Below, in pieces: positions 8,506-17,705 of a DNA stretch of 64,000 nucleotides. This DNA comes from Leptospira jelokensis (GTDB taxonomy: Bacteria > Spirochaetota > Leptospiria > Leptospirales > Leptospiraceae). Each line of letters begins with the position of its first letter. The stretch's first letter is position 1. A program made the translations under genes and the position numbers. The notes below the pieces were generated by a model, which saw only the letters and a list, made by a program, of their open reading frames with translations, did no database searches and was not told the DNA's origin. The stretch lies in the NCBI RefSeq assembly GCF_004769635.1, contig NZ_RQGH01000011.1, positions 395,501-459,500 on the forward strand. The letters are read 5' to 3'.

Positions 8506-9690
8506 ATGAAAGCATCGAAACTAACCATCGTAGGTCTAACGATTCTTTTCACTGGTCTTACAGTTTGTAAGAAACCAGAGGCAGAAGTAACGGAAGCACC
8601 GAAAAAACCAGCAGACTTATCTGCGGTTGTCGTATTTGCGGTAGGAGATTCCAAAATCCAACACGCAGACCAAACAGAAGAAAAAGCACAACTAGGTGCT
8701 CTTTTGAAAACAGGGGATAATGTAGTCACCGGCGACAATGGAAAAGTAGACATCCAATTTGCAGATGGCTCGAGCATTCGTATCTCTCCAAAGTCCGCAA
8801 TTGACTTTGCAAAACTTTCACAAGACAACGCGGGAACAACAGACACTCAAATCGCTCTAGTTTCCGGAAAAGTATTTGCGAAAGTAAACAAAGCGAAGAA
8901 AGAAGACAACTTCACTGTTGTAACACCAACTGCGATTGCGGGTGTGCGTGGAACTTCTTTCATCGTAGAATCAGCTGATGGAAAACCTGCGAAGGTAAAA
9001 GTGGTAGAAGGTGCGGTTGCATTTGCTCCACGAGTTCCTGCATTGGAAAAACTTTCTGAAGAAGAAATTTCAAAGAGTGCTGACCTAAAAAAATTACAGG
9101 AAACCATTGCAAAAGCTGAAGTGATCTTAGAAAAAGACCAAGCTTCTACTCAATCTGCAAAATCTGCAGAACTTGCAAAGTCCGCAGACATCCAATCTTT
9201 GGATTTATCAAAAGCATTCAAAACTGCTGAGAAAGAAAAACTCGTAGTGGAAAATGCAAAACTCACAAAGAACGAAGAACAAGAAATCAAAACCATCGTA
9301 ACGGTTGATAAACAAACAGCACAAGAAATTGTGAAACTCAGCGAATCTGCTCAAACTGAAAAACTTGATGAGTTGAAAAAACAAGAGATTGATGCTAAGA
9401 AACAATTGATTGAAAAAGAAGTTGCGAAGCGACAAGAAGAAGAGAAGAAAAAATTCGAAGAAACTTTAGCTAGCCAACCAAAAGAATTCAAATCGAAAAA
9501 AGACATCATCAACTACTACGAAAGAATTGAAAAAATCGTATTAACTGATGGTAAAACAGTGATCATTGGAGCAATCATCAACCAAGAAAATGGACAACTG
9601 ATTGTTCACACTGAAAATGGTGTTAAAAAAATTGATATGGATAAAGTGGAAGAAGTCATTTACGACCTCCAACAAAAATCCAAATTCTAA
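8506..9690 (+). CDS. FecR-domain lipoprotein with long coiled coil
   Basis: 394 residues. The signal peptide ends LTV-C (Cys21), a spirochaetal lipobox. A FecR-type domain (about 45-165) follows with the repeated pattern of glycine turns and the hallmark segments GDNVVTGDNG and TAIAGVRGTSF. It is then rich in Lys/Glu/Ala/Gln, with a predicted coiled coil from about 190 to 345. The last 50 residues form a small beta domain (TDGKTVIIGAIINQ). Leptospira encode several such periplasm-facing or surface FecR lipoproteins without the FecI/FecA partners, so an anti-sigma role is doubtful; structural or envelope binding is more likely. A strong terminator follows. Confidence 0.85.
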   Translation: MKASKLTIVGLTILFTGLTVCKKPEAEVTEAPKKPADLSAVVVFAVGDSKIQHADQTEEKAQLGALLKTGDNVVTGDNGKVDIQFADGSSIRISPKSAIDFAKLSQDNAGTTDTQIALVSGKVFAKVNKAKKEDNFTVVTPTAIAGVRGTSFIVESADGKPAKVKVVEGAVAFAPRVPALEKLSEEEISKSADLKKLQETIAKAEVILEKDQASTQSAKSAELAKSADIQSLDLSKAFKTAEKEKLVVENAKLTKNEEQEIKTIVTVDKQTAQEIVKLSESAQTEKLDELKKQEIDAKKQLIEKEVAKRQEEEKKKFEETLASQPKEFKSKKDIINYYERIEKIVLTDGKTVIIGAIINQENGQLIVHTENGVKKIDMDKVEEVIYDLQQKSKF

Positions 9691-9716
9691 AATAACCACA
9701 CCCTTACGTAGAAAAG

Positions 9717-9749
9717 AAGCCTGGAGGGATTTCCCTTCGGGCTTTTTTT
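9717..9749 (+). terminator. rho-independent terminator after FecR gene
   Basis: AAGCC (9717-9721) with an inner AGGGA/TCCCT pairs with the GGGCTT side and is followed by seven T. It ends at the stop of the convergent 98-aa gene and may work in both directions. Confidence 0.75.
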
Positions 9750-10044
9750 ATGTACTTTGATTTTTGTATTCGTTCCAAAGAACTCTGATGGCGTTGATCA
9801 GGGGGCTCACTTCGATGAGGAGCAAATTGTTTTGGTATTTGACGAGGAGTGTGTTTTGACCGAAGTGGTCCATCTCTCCCCATTCCACTTGCAATTCTGG
9901 GTGGTGGGTGAGGGCCTTTTGGATGAGGACCTTCACTTCATAATCAGAGAGAGTATCTTCAATTTCACCCAAGTCATGTAAGATGGATAAAAAAAAAGTT
10001 TTGGTCAGTCCTTTCTGAAACTCCTCTAATTCCTCTTCCGTCAT
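9748..10044 (-). CDS. hypothetical protein, 98 aa, downstream of lipA
   Basis: Small acidic cytosolic protein. The N-terminal half is helical (TEEELEEFQKGL) and the C-terminal half looks like alternating beta strands (NTLLVKYQNNLLLIEVSPL). No family recognised. Its ATG lies 2 bases after the lipA stop, so it is very likely translated from the same mRNA. Any link to lipoylation is inference from position only. Confidence 0.66.
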   Translation of the reverse strand: MTEEELEEFQKGLTKTFFLSILHDLGEIEDTLSDYEVKVLIQKALTHHPELQVEWGEMDHFGQNTLLVKYQNNLLLIEVSPLINAIRVLWNEYKNQST

Positions 10045-10046
10045 AC

Positions 10047-10967
10047 CTACACTGTCGGTAGATTTTCTGTTTTGAAATCAAAATATTCATCTGCATGGTA
10101 AGAAGAACGAACAAGTGGACCAGATGCCACTGTTTTGAATCCAATTTGGTAAGCCCTTTCTTTCCAAAAATCAAACACTTCAGGTGCCACAAAGGACTGT
10201 ACAGGGTAATGAGTCGGACCAGGTTGTAAGTATTGCCCAATGGTCAACATCCGAACACCATGTGCAAATAGATCTTCTAAACAAGTTTTGATATCGAGTT
10301 CACTTTCCCCAAGCCCTAAGATCAGTCCACTTTTCGTAACAAATCCATGTTTGGCGATATGGGCCAAAACTTCGAGGGAACGTCGGTAGTTTTTTTGTGG
10401 GGTGATGGTTGGAAAAAGACGTTCCACTGTTTCGATGTTGTGGTTGATGATATGGGGTTTGGCGGCATAAAGAATTTGTAAGGATTCTTCCTTTGCTTTG
10501 AAATCGGGGATCAAAACTTCAACCGTACAATGTGGTGAGTAGGTTTTGATTTTTTGGATGGTCTCTGCAAAATGATTTGCGCCACCATCCTTTAAATCAT
10601 CCCGATTGACGGCCGTGAGAACCACATGTTTCAGCCCCAGGGCTTCCACAGACCTTGCCACTTTTTCAGGTTCAGACTGGTCGAGGGATTTCGGTTTGCC
10701 AAAGGCAACATCACAGTACTGGCACCGCCTTGTGCAAATATCCCCAGCGAGCATATAGGTTGCGGTTTTTCGGTTCCAACAATGGTTGAGATTGGGGCAA
10801 CTCGCGGATTCACAAACCGTATGGAGTTCCCTTGTTTCCACCTCAGCTCGCACCACAGACAGTGGGTCAGAATCCTTTGGAAAACTCACTCGCACCTTCA
10901 TCCAGTCTGGTAAGGCTTTGGTGGGGTTCGTTTGTTTGGAGCGAGGTTTCTTTTTTAATGGATTCAT
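10047..10967 (-). CDS. lipA: lipoyl synthase
   Basis: Inserts two sulfurs into protein-bound octanoyl groups to make lipoyl cofactors for 2-oxoacid dehydrogenases and glycine cleavage. Both clusters are visible: the auxiliary-cluster motif CESASCPNLNHC (CX4CX5C) and the radical SAM motif CTRRCQYC (CX3CX2C). The C-terminal RSSYHADE segment supplies the conserved Arg-Ser-Ser ligand serine. The start at 10967 (MNPLKKK) is chosen because the reading frame upstream to 11120 would overlap the divergent pseudouridine synthase and has no family similarity; AGAAGG precedes this ATG closely. The 98-aa gene follows at once. Confidence 0.95.
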   Translation of the reverse strand: MNPLKKKPRSKQTNPTKALPDWMKVRVSFPKDSDPLSVVRAEVETRELHTVCESASCPNLNHCWNRKTATYMLAGDICTRRCQYCDVAFGKPKSLDQSEPEKVARSVEALGLKHVVLTAVNRDDLKDGGANHFAETIQKIKTYSPHCTVEVLIPDFKAKEESLQILYAAKPHIINHNIETVERLFPTITPQKNYRRSLEVLAHIAKHGFVTKSGLILGLGESELDIKTCLEDLFAHGVRMLTIGQYLQPGPTHYPVQSFVAPEVFDFWKERAYQIGFKTVASGPLVRSSYHADEYFDFKTENLPTV

Positions 10968-11016
10968 ACCTTCTTTAGACTTTTTGAAATGAGGCCCCTT
11001 TGTAAAATGGAAAAAC

Positions 11017-11760
11017 ATGAGGATCAATGCATTTCTTGCCAAATTAGGTTTAGGTTCCCGACGGAAAGTGGAAGAATTGGTCCTTTCGGGTAGGGTCAAA
11101 ATCAACGGGAGTACGATCACGGATTTGTCGTTTCAAGTAAAAGACGATGATACCATTCTTTTTGACGGTAAACCTGTGGCAAAACTCGATGCGGACGAGA
11201 ATCGCCCAAAGATCATTGCCTTCAATAAACCTCCAGGTTTTCTTACCTCACACGAAGACAAACACCACGAAAATACAATTTTTACATTATTACCAGAATC
11301 CTTTCAGAAATACAATTATGCGGGTCGACTTGACTTGGATTCGAGGGGACTGATCCTACTTTCCATTGATGGCAACTTCATCCAAAAAGTCACACATCCC
11401 AAACATAAAATTGATAAAGAATACATCATCAGTTTAAAACACCCTGTCAGTTGGAAAAAAATTGCCGAAGAATTCTTGTTAGGTGTTAGGGAAGGGGGAG
11501 AAACCTTACGTGCATTATCGGTGAAACCTGCCAATGTCATCCCTGAAAATACACAAGTTGGCTTTACGAGTTACCTAAGCATTGTCCTCAAAGAAGGGAA
11601 AAAACGGCAAATCAGAAGGATGTTCAAAACAAAAGATTTGGATGTTCTTGATTTGTATCGAATTCGTATTGGAAAGCTGGACTTACGAAATTTCCATTTG
11701 GAAGAGGGGAAATACAAGGCAGTCACAGAAGAACAAGTTCTTGGAAATTCCCTTCCTTAA
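11017..11760 (+). CDS. RsuA/RluB/RluF-family rRNA pseudouridine synthase
   Basis: 247 residues: an N-terminal S4 RNA-binding domain (1-48, MRINAFLAKLGLGSRRKVEE) followed by the catalytic domain. The active-site motif GRLDLDSRG places catalytic Asp106; FNKPPG (69-74) and the C-terminal KEGKKRQIRRM segment are family hallmarks. It converts uridine to pseudouridine in 16S or 23S rRNA; which site (RsuA, RluB, RluE or RluF type) cannot be settled by eye. Divergent from lipA with 49 bases between starts. Confidence 0.88.
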   Translation: MRINAFLAKLGLGSRRKVEELVLSGRVKINGSTITDLSFQVKDDDTILFDGKPVAKLDADENRPKIIAFNKPPGFLTSHEDKHHENTIFTLLPESFQKYNYAGRLDLDSRGLILLSIDGNFIQKVTHPKHKIDKEYIISLKHPVSWKKIAEEFLLGVREGGETLRALSVKPANVIPENTQVGFTSYLSIVLKEGKKRQIRRMFKTKDLDVLDLYRIRIGKLDLRNFHLEEGKYKAVTEEQVLGNSLP

Positions 11761-11816
11761 ATGAGTTGAAGGATCCACTCGATTCATAAAATGTTGAGGT
11801 TAGAGGATTTGTTTTT

Positions 11817-12842
11817 TTGAAATCAAAACCATTTTTATTTTATCCTTTGGTTCTCTTTTTATTTATCTTTTTGGTAGATAAAATATTTTTATTACCTGTT
11901 TTCCACGATGAATTTTTGCAAGCAGGGAATTCTGTTTTTTATTACCAAAGAAAGGTATTACAAGACCGACTCGTTTCCGATCCAACTGCAAAGGAAAAAA
12001 AATTAGCCCTTGTATTCGGAGATTCCCGTTCTTATCCTTTCGCAGAAATCGGAATCCCTGAACCACAAAGGAAAGATTGGACCTTATACAATTTTAGTAG
12101 CCCACAAGGAATCCCGATGAATTCCCTCATCCAGTTCCAAGGTATTTTGGAAAAAGGGGTCACTCCTGATTTTGTCATCCTATCTTTAAGCCCTGAGGCA
12201 TTTGATGATTCCAAAGGATTTATTTTATCTCCCTTCCTTCGTATGGGTTGTAACGAAAAATGTATCCAGTTGGTTTGGGACGACATTCCACTCAAAGAAA
12301 AGTGGTATTATGTATTGGATCATATTTTTGCAATTCGTAGTGTGGAGTTTAATTTATCGCTTTTTACGTCTCGATTGAAACAAGGAAAATTAAAGGAATA
12401 CAAGGCAACCCATAACAAAGAATTCCAACTGATCAACTATTCAAAAGGCGAATACTTGATGTATGGGGTTCAATCCAATCCTATCGAAAAAATCAAAAAT
12501 GATACAGTTCGGATTGGCAATTTGTACATGCGTTCCTATGAAGTAGGTTCTTCCCAACTCCCCTATGTTGAAAAAATCTTAAACATCACAAAAGAGAAAA
12601 ATATCAAAACACTTGTGATTTGGCCAAAGGTTTTTCCTGAATATTATTCATACTATGAAAAGTTTCATGTAAAAGAAGTTTGGTGGGAACCCATTGAAAA
12701 ACTCGCAAAATCATACGGTGCTTCCACTTTGAATTGGAATGTACCAGGCACTTGTGATTTATTCAATGATGCCTCTCACCAATCTGCATTTTGTTTTGTG
12801 GATCAAATGAAAGAAATTTGGTTAAATTACGCTGAAAAATAG
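11817..12842 (+). CDS. DUF1574/SGNH-like membrane-anchored protein
   Basis: 341 residues starting at a TTG preceded by GAGGTTAGAGGA. One N-terminal membrane segment (about 7-29) anchors a large extracytoplasmic domain. The sequence VFGDSRS (Asp69-Ser70) near the first strand and Asp318-xx-His321 near the C-terminus resemble SGNH hydrolase blocks I and V, as in Leptospira DUF1574 proteins and in acyl-modifying enzymes of surface polysaccharides. An O-acyltransferase or esterase role is possible but not shown. Its stop overlaps the beginning of the HPP reading frame, suggesting translational coupling. Confidence 0.72.
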   Translation: MKSKPFLFYPLVLFLFIFLVDKIFLLPVFHDEFLQAGNSVFYYQRKVLQDRLVSDPTAKEKKLALVFGDSRSYPFAEIGIPEPQRKDWTLYNFSSPQGIPMNSLIQFQGILEKGVTPDFVILSLSPEAFDDSKGFILSPFLRMGCNEKCIQLVWDDIPLKEKWYYVLDHIFAIRSVEFNLSLFTSRLKQGKLKEYKATHNKEFQLINYSKGEYLMYGVQSNPIEKIKNDTVRIGNLYMRSYEVGSSQLPYVEKILNITKEKNIKTLVIWPKVFPEYYSYYEKFHVKEVWWEPIEKLAKSYGASTLNWNVPGTCDLFNDASHQSAFCFVDQMKEIWLNYAEK

Positions 12843-13356
12843 ATTCAAAAACATTCCTTATAAAATAAAGGCTCCACTTCGAGCAAAACGAAACAAACTT
12901 TCCTTTCGATTTGCCATTTGGAGTTTTGTCAGTAGTACGATCGCCATTTGGTCTATCCTTCTCATTACCAATTTATCAGGGCATAGCCTACTCATTGGAT
13001 CTTTTGGCGCCACTGCCGTCCTTCTTTTTGCCGTGCCCGACGCACCCTTGTCACAACCCCGAAATTTAATTGGTGGGCATCTTTTGTCAGCAACGATTGC
13101 CGTGATCCTCGTACAAACCATCGGAACTAATTTTTTCACATTAGGGCTTTCTGTAGGTCTATCGATTTTTGTGATGTACCTCACACATACCTTACACCCA
13201 CCAGGTGGTGCAACGGCACTCATTGGTGTGATTGGAGGAGTGGGAGTGGAGTTTATTTTTTTTCCTGTTATGGTGGGAGTGGTTTTATTACTTTTGAATG
13301 CACTGGTGGTGAACAATCTAGTACACCACCGGAAGTATCCGGTGGCTTGGTTTTAA
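12832..13356 (+). CDS. HPP-family integral membrane protein, non-canonical start
   Basis: Four-helix membrane protein of the HPP family. The hallmark HTLHPPGGATAL is present, as are GSFGATAVLLFAVPDAP and SQPRNLIGGH. The first canonical start in frame is GTG at 13033, but the family-specific segment GSFGATAVLLF and an upstream hydrophobic helix lie before it. The frame is open from 12826 and contains no ATG, GTG or TTG before 13033. Translation therefore probably begins at CTG (12832) or ATT (12826), overlapping the previous stop. HPP proteins have been linked to nitrite transport in some organisms; the role here is unknown. Confidence 0.72.
   Translation: MKNRFKNIPYKIKAPLRAKRNKLSFRFAIWSFVSSTIAIWSILLITNLSGHSLLIGSFGATAVLLFAVPDAPLSQPRNLIGGHLLSATIAVILVQTIGTNFFTLGLSVGLSIFVMYLTHTLHPPGGATALIGVIGGVGVEFIFFPVMVGVVLLLLNALVVNNLVHHRKYPVAWF
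13326..13354 (+). terminator. terminator hairpin inside the end of the HPP gene
   Basis: CCACCGGA (13326-13333), loop AGTA and TCCGGTGG (13338-13345) form a perfect 8-bp stem followed by CTTGGTTTT. The stem encodes the last residues of the HPP protein. Only one base separates the stop codons of the convergent genes, so the terminator has been built into coding sequence. Confidence 0.6.
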
Positions 13357-13357
13357 A

Positions 13358-14002
13358 TTACCAGTTCAGTTTTTTGGAATCTTCTACGAATTTTGCAAGT
13401 CCACTGTCAGTGAGTGGGTGTTTGAATAACATTTCAAAAACAGAATATGGTAATGTTACACAATCTGCACCACGTAATGCCACTTCTTTGAAATGGATGG
13501 GGTGGCGAACTGAAGCCGCAAGGATTTGAGTTTCAATTCCGTAGTTGTCATAAATTTCTCTGATTTCGGAAATGAGTTCAAGTCCATCATAACCAACATC
13601 ATCCAATCTACCGACAAACGGAGAAATGAAACTAGCACCAGCTTTTGCTGCGAGTAGGGCTTGGTTTGCTGTAAAACAAAGTGTAACGTTTGTTTGGATG
13701 CCTTTTTCTGCAAAAGCATTCACAGCTTTGATCCCTTCTGGGATGAGTGGAACTTTTACAACAACGTTTTCTGCGATTTTTGATAACTCCAATCCTTCTT
13801 TGATCATGGTTGGAGCATCAGTTGCTAGCACTTCCGCACTCACTGGGCCTTTTACGAAACTACAGATTTCTTTGATGACCTCTGTGAATTTGCGACCTGA
13901 TTTTGCAATGATGGAAGGGTTTGTGGTGATACCGTCAAGTAAGCCTAATTCATGGACCTTTTTAATTTCGTCGATATTGGCTGTGTCTAAAAATAAATTC
14001 AT
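13358..14002 (-). CDS. transaldolase / fructose-6-phosphate aldolase-like protein
   Basis: 214 residues from the preferred start at 14002 ([13 protein letters not shown], preceded by GAGG); an upstream TTG/GTG-type extension to 14032 looks spurious. The short TalC/FSA-type transaldolase fold is complete: LFLDTAN at 3-9, TTNPSII at 26-32, the Schiff-base Lys83 in VVKVP, and the SPFVGRLDD phosphate region. It transfers dihydroxyacetone units in the pentose phosphate pathway, or acts as an F6P aldolase; the subfamilies are hard to separate by eye. Convergent with HPP. Confidence 0.9.
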   Translation of the reverse strand: MNLFLDTANIDEIKKVHELGLLDGITTNPSIIAKSGRKFTEVIKEICSFVKGPVSAEVLATDAPTMIKEGLELSKIAENVVVKVPLIPEGIKAVNAFAEKGIQTNVTLCFTANQALLAAKAGASFISPFVGRLDDVGYDGLELISEIREIYDNYGIETQILAASVRHPIHFKEVALRGADCVTLPYSVFEMLFKHPLTDSGLAKFVEDSKKLNW

Positions 14003-14005
14003 TTT

Positions 14006-14048
14006 GCCTCGTCTGCTTGGTGATCTCACCAAGCCTCACGAGACAGGC
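14006..14048 (-). promoter_or_regulatory. hairpin between the 14.1-kb gene and the transaldolase gene
   Basis: A perfect 9-bp stem GCTTGGTGA/TCACCAAGC (14015-14034, loop TC) is extended by GTCT/AGAC and GCCT/AGGC on the outside. It lies immediately after the stop of the upstream same-strand gene and a few bases before the transaldolase ATG. There is no T run, so it is more likely an mRNA processing, stability or translation element than a terminator. Confidence 0.4.
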
Positions 14049-14051
14049 TAA

Positions 14052-14723
14052 CTACGGGATTAAATCCCGCAAGGTTTTTGTTTCTTGCACGCTGAAGAAA
14101 TCTACGTAATCTTTCGCAATGATGTCTCGGATATTGGCAGAAAAGTAATCAATCCGGCGAGTGTAAGGAAGTTTTTTATATCCTTCTCTCCAAACGACAG
14201 CAAATCCACCACGAGGAGGATTTTCCCTGCGTTCGACAAGTTCCCAAATGGCAGCACCAGAGACCTTGTCATCCCCAATGGATTCCTTTCTTGGCTTTCC
14301 ATATTTGGCTTCGAGTTTGGATTTGATTTTTTCGGAAGGGACCAAATTGAAAGTCACACCCACTGAAAAAAGGATTCCATTCTCACGAAACTCAGTTTGC
14401 CCATCGATGGTAGGGTCGGTTTCTGGTTGTCCTTCTCGTTTAGGACGAACTTCTTTGAGTAGTTCTGGGGTTTTATAAAAGCGGTATAAATAGAGGATTC
14501 CATTGCGACGGATGAGTAAACTCACGTCTTTTTTTTCGTTTAAGATTTCGATTTTCTCTTTGGATTCAGGATTTGTTGCCATCGAAAGGAATTTCTCGCG
14601 GATGGATTCAAAAGTCATCCCCCATGAAGCTTCGGCAAATCCATCCAAGGTGTTTGGCATTTCTGTTTGCGAAAATAGATACCCAGGAAAACAAAAAAGG
14701 AGGAAAAGCAGATATTTCTTCAT
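14052..14723 (-). CDS. hypothetical exported protein, 223 aa
   Basis: The preferred start at 14723 gives a classic signal peptide (MKKYLLFLLFCFPGYLFSQ) with a probable cleavage site after FSQ. The mature part has mixed alpha/beta character, with charged segments and a repeated pattern of short strands. I do not recognise a family. The frame is open up to 14747, but those eight residues precede the signal peptide and are unlikely to be translated. Lies between the purine operon tail and the transaldolase gene on the same strand. Confidence 0.7.
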   Translation of the reverse strand: MKKYLLFLLFCFPGYLFSQTEMPNTLDGFAEASWGMTFESIREKFLSMATNPESKEKIEILNEKKDVSLLIRRNGILYLYRFYKTPELLKEVRPKREGQPETDPTIDGQTEFRENGILFSVGVTFNLVPSEKIKSKLEAKYGKPRKESIGDDKVSGAAIWELVERRENPPRGGFAVVWREGYKKLPYTRRIDYFSANIRDIIAKDYVDFFSVQETKTLRDLIP

Positions 14724-14765
14724 ACTGTTGTTATCGGCCAGTCTCAAAAAAAAGAGAACTTGTTT

Positions 14766-15476
14766 CTATTTAAATTCGTCGGAGAAGGGGTCGTCGCCTA
14801 GGCCATAGGGCTCGGATTCCTCTGCAAGAGGGTTCTCGTCTTCATCCATTGGGTCCATTCCATAGCTTCCTTCCGCTTCTCCGTCGTCCCCTCTGCCCCA
14901 ATCCAGATCGGATCCATCACTCGAGTTGGGTTCAAAACTCACTCCGAATATTGACTCCTGGTTCCAAAGGAAAACGAGAACTGGTGCCTGCAAAAAGAAA
15001 AGTAACAAGTAAAATAAAAAGTATAAATCTCTGTCCAGTCCGTAGTGGACAGCACCACTCGAAAGATTTCCTAATGCCAGACCCGATAACGCTGGTTTGG
15101 TGAGCCCCAAAATCGATCTTCCCTCATATGCTTCTTTGATGATGGGGTAAGAAAAAAACAATGCCAAAAAGAAAATGGGAAGGTGGAAGATATGCTCAAA
15201 AATCCCAGGACCTTTTTCTCCTAAAACGGAACCTAAGAAGGACCATAGCCATACAAATAAGGCAGTTCCGAAAAAAACCAAACTACCGTACAAAATGTTT
15301 CCACTGGATTCTAAAAGATTCAGGAAGATGCGTAAGACATCCCCCCGAATTTCAGTCAATTCTTCTCGTCTGTAATTGGATTTTGCAGAAAAAAATAATA
15401 TCTTTGCGTAGTAGGTGAAAACAGCCACTACCAATCCAAAAAAAACGAGAAAGAGTAGGAAAAGGAAAAATTCCAT
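14766..15476 (-). CDS. four-helix membrane protein with acidic C-terminal tail
   Basis: 236 residues. Helices at about 3-25, 58-82, 91-112 and 150-170 are followed by a roughly 60-residue cytoplasmic tail of very acidic composition (runs of Asp/Glu/Ser). No family recognised. Its ATG shares one base with the purH stop (TGATG), so it is translationally coupled to the purine operon, although purine biosynthesis does not need such a protein. Confidence 0.7.
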   Translation of the reverse strand: MEFFLFLLFLVFFGLVVAVFTYYAKILFFSAKSNYRREELTEIRGDVLRIFLNLLESSGNILYGSLVFFGTALFVWLWSFLGSVLGEKGPGIFEHIFHLPIFFLALFFSYPIIKEAYEGRSILGLTKPALSGLALGNLSSGAVHYGLDRDLYFLFYLLLFFLQAPVLVFLWNQESIFGVSFEPNSSDGSDLDWGRGDDGEAEGSYGMDPMDEDENPLAEESEPYGLGDDPFSDEFK

Positions 15477-17017
15477 CAGTGGCGGAAATGCCTCATTCCA
15501 GTGAAGACCATAATGAGTCCATGTTCATCCGCCGCTTGGATCACTTCCTCATCACGGATGGAACCACCTGGTTGGATGATTGCCTTTGCACCTACTTTTG
15601 CAATGGCATCAATTCCATCTCGGAAAGGAAAAAACGCGTCACTGCCCACATAGGAACCGACAACGGAAAGCCCCACTTTTTGTGCTTTCATCGCCCCGAG
15701 TTCCACAGAATCCACTCGCGACATTTGGCCCGCTCCAATTCCTAAAGTTGAATTTTGATCTGTATACACAATGGCATTGGATTTGATGAACTTCACACAA
15801 TTCCATGCAAACATCAAACCTTCCAAATCATCCGCGGTTGGTTGTTTTTTAGAAACAATTTTTAATTTGTCTTTGGTGATCAAATCATAGTCTCTGTTTT
15901 GTATGAGAAGTCCATGGTGGAGGGAACGCAAATCTAGTTCATCCAATGCTTCATCAAATTTTGCAATGGGAATCAAACGGATGTTTGGTTTTTTAGAAAA
16001 GATTTCGATCGCTTCTTTGGAAAAACTTTCGGCAATCACACCTTCCACAAAGTTTTTTGTGATTTCTTCGGCTGCATCTTTTTCCACACGTCCATGGATT
16101 CCGATGATCCCACCAAAGGCTGAAATTGGGTCGGTTTTACGCGCCAGCTCAAATGATTCTAAAACTGTATCACCAAACGCAATCCCACATGGGTTCAGGT
16201 GTTTTACGATGGATACTGCATTTTTAGGAAGCAAACTTGCCACATGGAATGCCGCATCAAAATCCAACATATTATTGAACGAAAGTTCTTTCCCTTGTAA
16301 GGCTTCAAATTGTGATTTTAAAAACTGAGGTTCGTAAAAGGCCGCGTCCTGGTGTGGGTTTTCACCATAACGAAGTTTTTGTTTTTTGTTGAATGCAAAT
16401 GTAATTTTGTCTGGGTATTTGATGTCCAAACGTTTGTTGAAGTAGGTAGAGATGGCTGAATCATAAGCGGCAGTTTCAGAAAATACTTTCGCCGCATAAC
16501 CAAAAGCTGTTTCTCTAGAAATCTTTCCTTGGTTGGCTGTAAATTCAGATTGGAAGGTTTCATAATCTTTTGGATCAGTTAACACCACTACGTTTTTATG
16601 GTTTTTTGCCGCCGAACGAAGCATTGACGGACCACCGATATCAATGTTTTCAATGGCATCTTCTAAAGAAACATCCGGTTTCATAACCGTTTTGACAAAT
16701 GGATATAAGTTAACAATGACGAGAGTAATTGGTACAATTCCATTGGCATCCATTTGTTTGACGTGGTCGGGGTTTGTTGTGTCACCGAGTAGACCGCCAT
16801 GGATTTTTGGATGGAGGGTTTTCACTCTGCCATGTAAAATTTCTGGAAAACCAGTAAACTCATCTACTTTTTTCACTGCGATGCCAGCTTTTGAGAGGGC
16901 ATCATAAGTCCCACCAGTGGATAAAATTTCCACGCCATGTTTGGCAAGGAAGGAACAGATTTCAGTGATTCCCGTTTTATCGGAAACGGAAACAAGTGCT
17001 CTTTTGATTTGAATCAT
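15476..17017 (-). CDS. purH: bifunctional AICAR formyltransferase / IMP cyclohydrolase
   Basis: 513 residues, full length. It catalyses the last two steps of de novo IMP synthesis. The N-terminal methylglyoxal-synthase-like cyclohydrolase domain (1-190) has STGGTYDAL and the signature [14 protein letters not shown]. The C-terminal formyltransferase domain has the catalytic Lys-His pair in [12 protein letters not shown] and ends in [12 protein letters not shown] and TGMRHFRH. It overlaps the purN stop by four bases (ATGA) and the downstream membrane protein by one base, so purN, purH and that gene form an operon. Confidence 0.97.
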   Translation of the reverse strand: MIQIKRALVSVSDKTGITEICSFLAKHGVEILSTGGTYDALSKAGIAVKKVDEFTGFPEILHGRVKTLHPKIHGGLLGDTTNPDHVKQMDANGIVPITLVIVNLYPFVKTVMKPDVSLEDAIENIDIGGPSMLRSAAKNHKNVVVLTDPKDYETFQSEFTANQGKISRETAFGYAAKVFSETAAYDSAISTYFNKRLDIKYPDKITFAFNKKQKLRYGENPHQDAAFYEPQFLKSQFEALQGKELSFNNMLDFDAAFHVASLLPKNAVSIVKHLNPCGIAFGDTVLESFELARKTDPISAFGGIIGIHGRVEKDAAEEITKNFVEGVIAESFSKEAIEIFSKKPNIRLIPIAKFDEALDELDLRSLHHGLLIQNRDYDLITKDKLKIVSKKQPTADDLEGLMFAWNCVKFIKSNAIVYTDQNSTLGIGAGQMSRVDSVELGAMKAQKVGLSVVGSYVGSDAFFPFRDGIDAIAKVGAKAIIQPGGSIRDEEVIQAADEHGLIMVFTGMRHFRH

Positions 17018-17628
17018 TTTAGGATTTCTACCTTTCGTTCTTTGATTTTTAATTTATCTTCACAAAACAGTTGTATAGCGAGAGGAAGGATTTTGTGTTC
17101 TTCCTTAAGGATTGCCAAGGATAATTCTTTTTCAGTCCATTCAGGTCGAATGGCAATCGCTTTTTGTAAAATGATGGGACCTGTGTCCACACCCTCCGAG
17201 ACAAAATGGACCGTACAACCAGCCACTTTCACTCCATAATCCAAGGCTTGTTTTTGGGAGTCGAGCCCTGGGAATGCTGGGAGGAGGCTAGGATGGACAT
17301 TGATGATTTTGTTACGAAACCTTGCGACAAAGTCGGGTTTTAAAATTCTCATATAACCGCAGGCCACGATGAGATCAGGGTCATAGGATTCCACTCCATG
17401 CAGTAAATCCCGGTGGTAGTCCAATTTGGAAAGATAGGTGCTGTAGGGGATCACTTTGGTGGAAATCCCGAACTTTTTGGCGAGGGTGAGGGCCTTTGCT
17501 TCAGGATTGTCTGTCAAAAGGGCAAGGGGTTCCAACTTTAGCTTTTTTTTTCGGATGAACTCAATGGAAGCCGAAAAATTGGAACCTCGTCCAGAAGCCA
17601 AAAAAACAACACGTTTTGTTTTTCCCAT
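17014..17628 (-). CDS. purN: phosphoribosylglycinamide formyltransferase
   Basis: 204 residues. It transfers a formyl group from 10-formyl-THF to GAR in purine synthesis. Visible are the N-terminal phosphate loop SGRGSNF, the catalytic signature [12 protein letters not shown] (Asn-His), and [17 protein letters not shown] with the catalytic Asp. First gene of the purN-purH operon. The ATG at 17628 has no Shine-Dalgarno sequence; the 20 bases before it are occupied by a perfect palindrome, which suggests either a leaderless message or an operator at the promoter. Confidence 0.94.
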   Translation of the reverse strand: MGKTKRVVFLASGRGSNFSASIEFIRKKKLKLEPLALLTDNPEAKALTLAKKFGISTKVIPYSTYLSKLDYHRDLLHGVESYDPDLIVACGYMRILKPDFVARFRNKIINVHPSLLPAFPGLDSQKQALDYGVKVAGCTVHFVSEGVDTGPIILQKAIAIRPEWTEKELSLAILKEEHKILPLAIQLFCEDKLKIKERKVEILK

Positions 17629-17631
17629 GTG

Positions 17632-17646
17632 ATATTCTAAGAATAT
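17632..17646. promoter_or_regulatory. 15-bp palindrome in the purN/fliS divergent region
   Basis: ATATTCT-A-AGAATAT is a perfect 7-1-7 palindrome four bases upstream of the purN ATG and 60 bases before fliS. On the purN strand it includes TATTCT and TAGAAT, either of which could be a -10 box, so a protein bound here could block purN transcription. Confidence 0.35.
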
Positions 17647-17705
17647 TCGGATCGGTCATTAAGCAAGTATCCTTTTTGGTCGATGGGAATACTCAGGAGA
17701 AAAAA

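Noticed and set aside
8478..9435. Minus-strand frames opposite the FecR gene
   Set aside because: Antisense shadows with biased composition; the plus strand has a signal peptide, domain and terminator.
10968..11120. N-terminal extension of LipA
   Set aside because: No family similarity, overlaps the divergent pseudouridine synthase gene, and a conventional ATG exists at 10967.
13033..13356. HPP gene starting at GTG 13033
   Set aside because: It would delete a family-conserved helix and the GSFGATAVLLF segment that are encoded in frame upstream.
14006..14048. Hairpin as a rho-independent terminator
   Set aside because: No T run follows on either strand, and it lies next to the start codon of the downstream gene.
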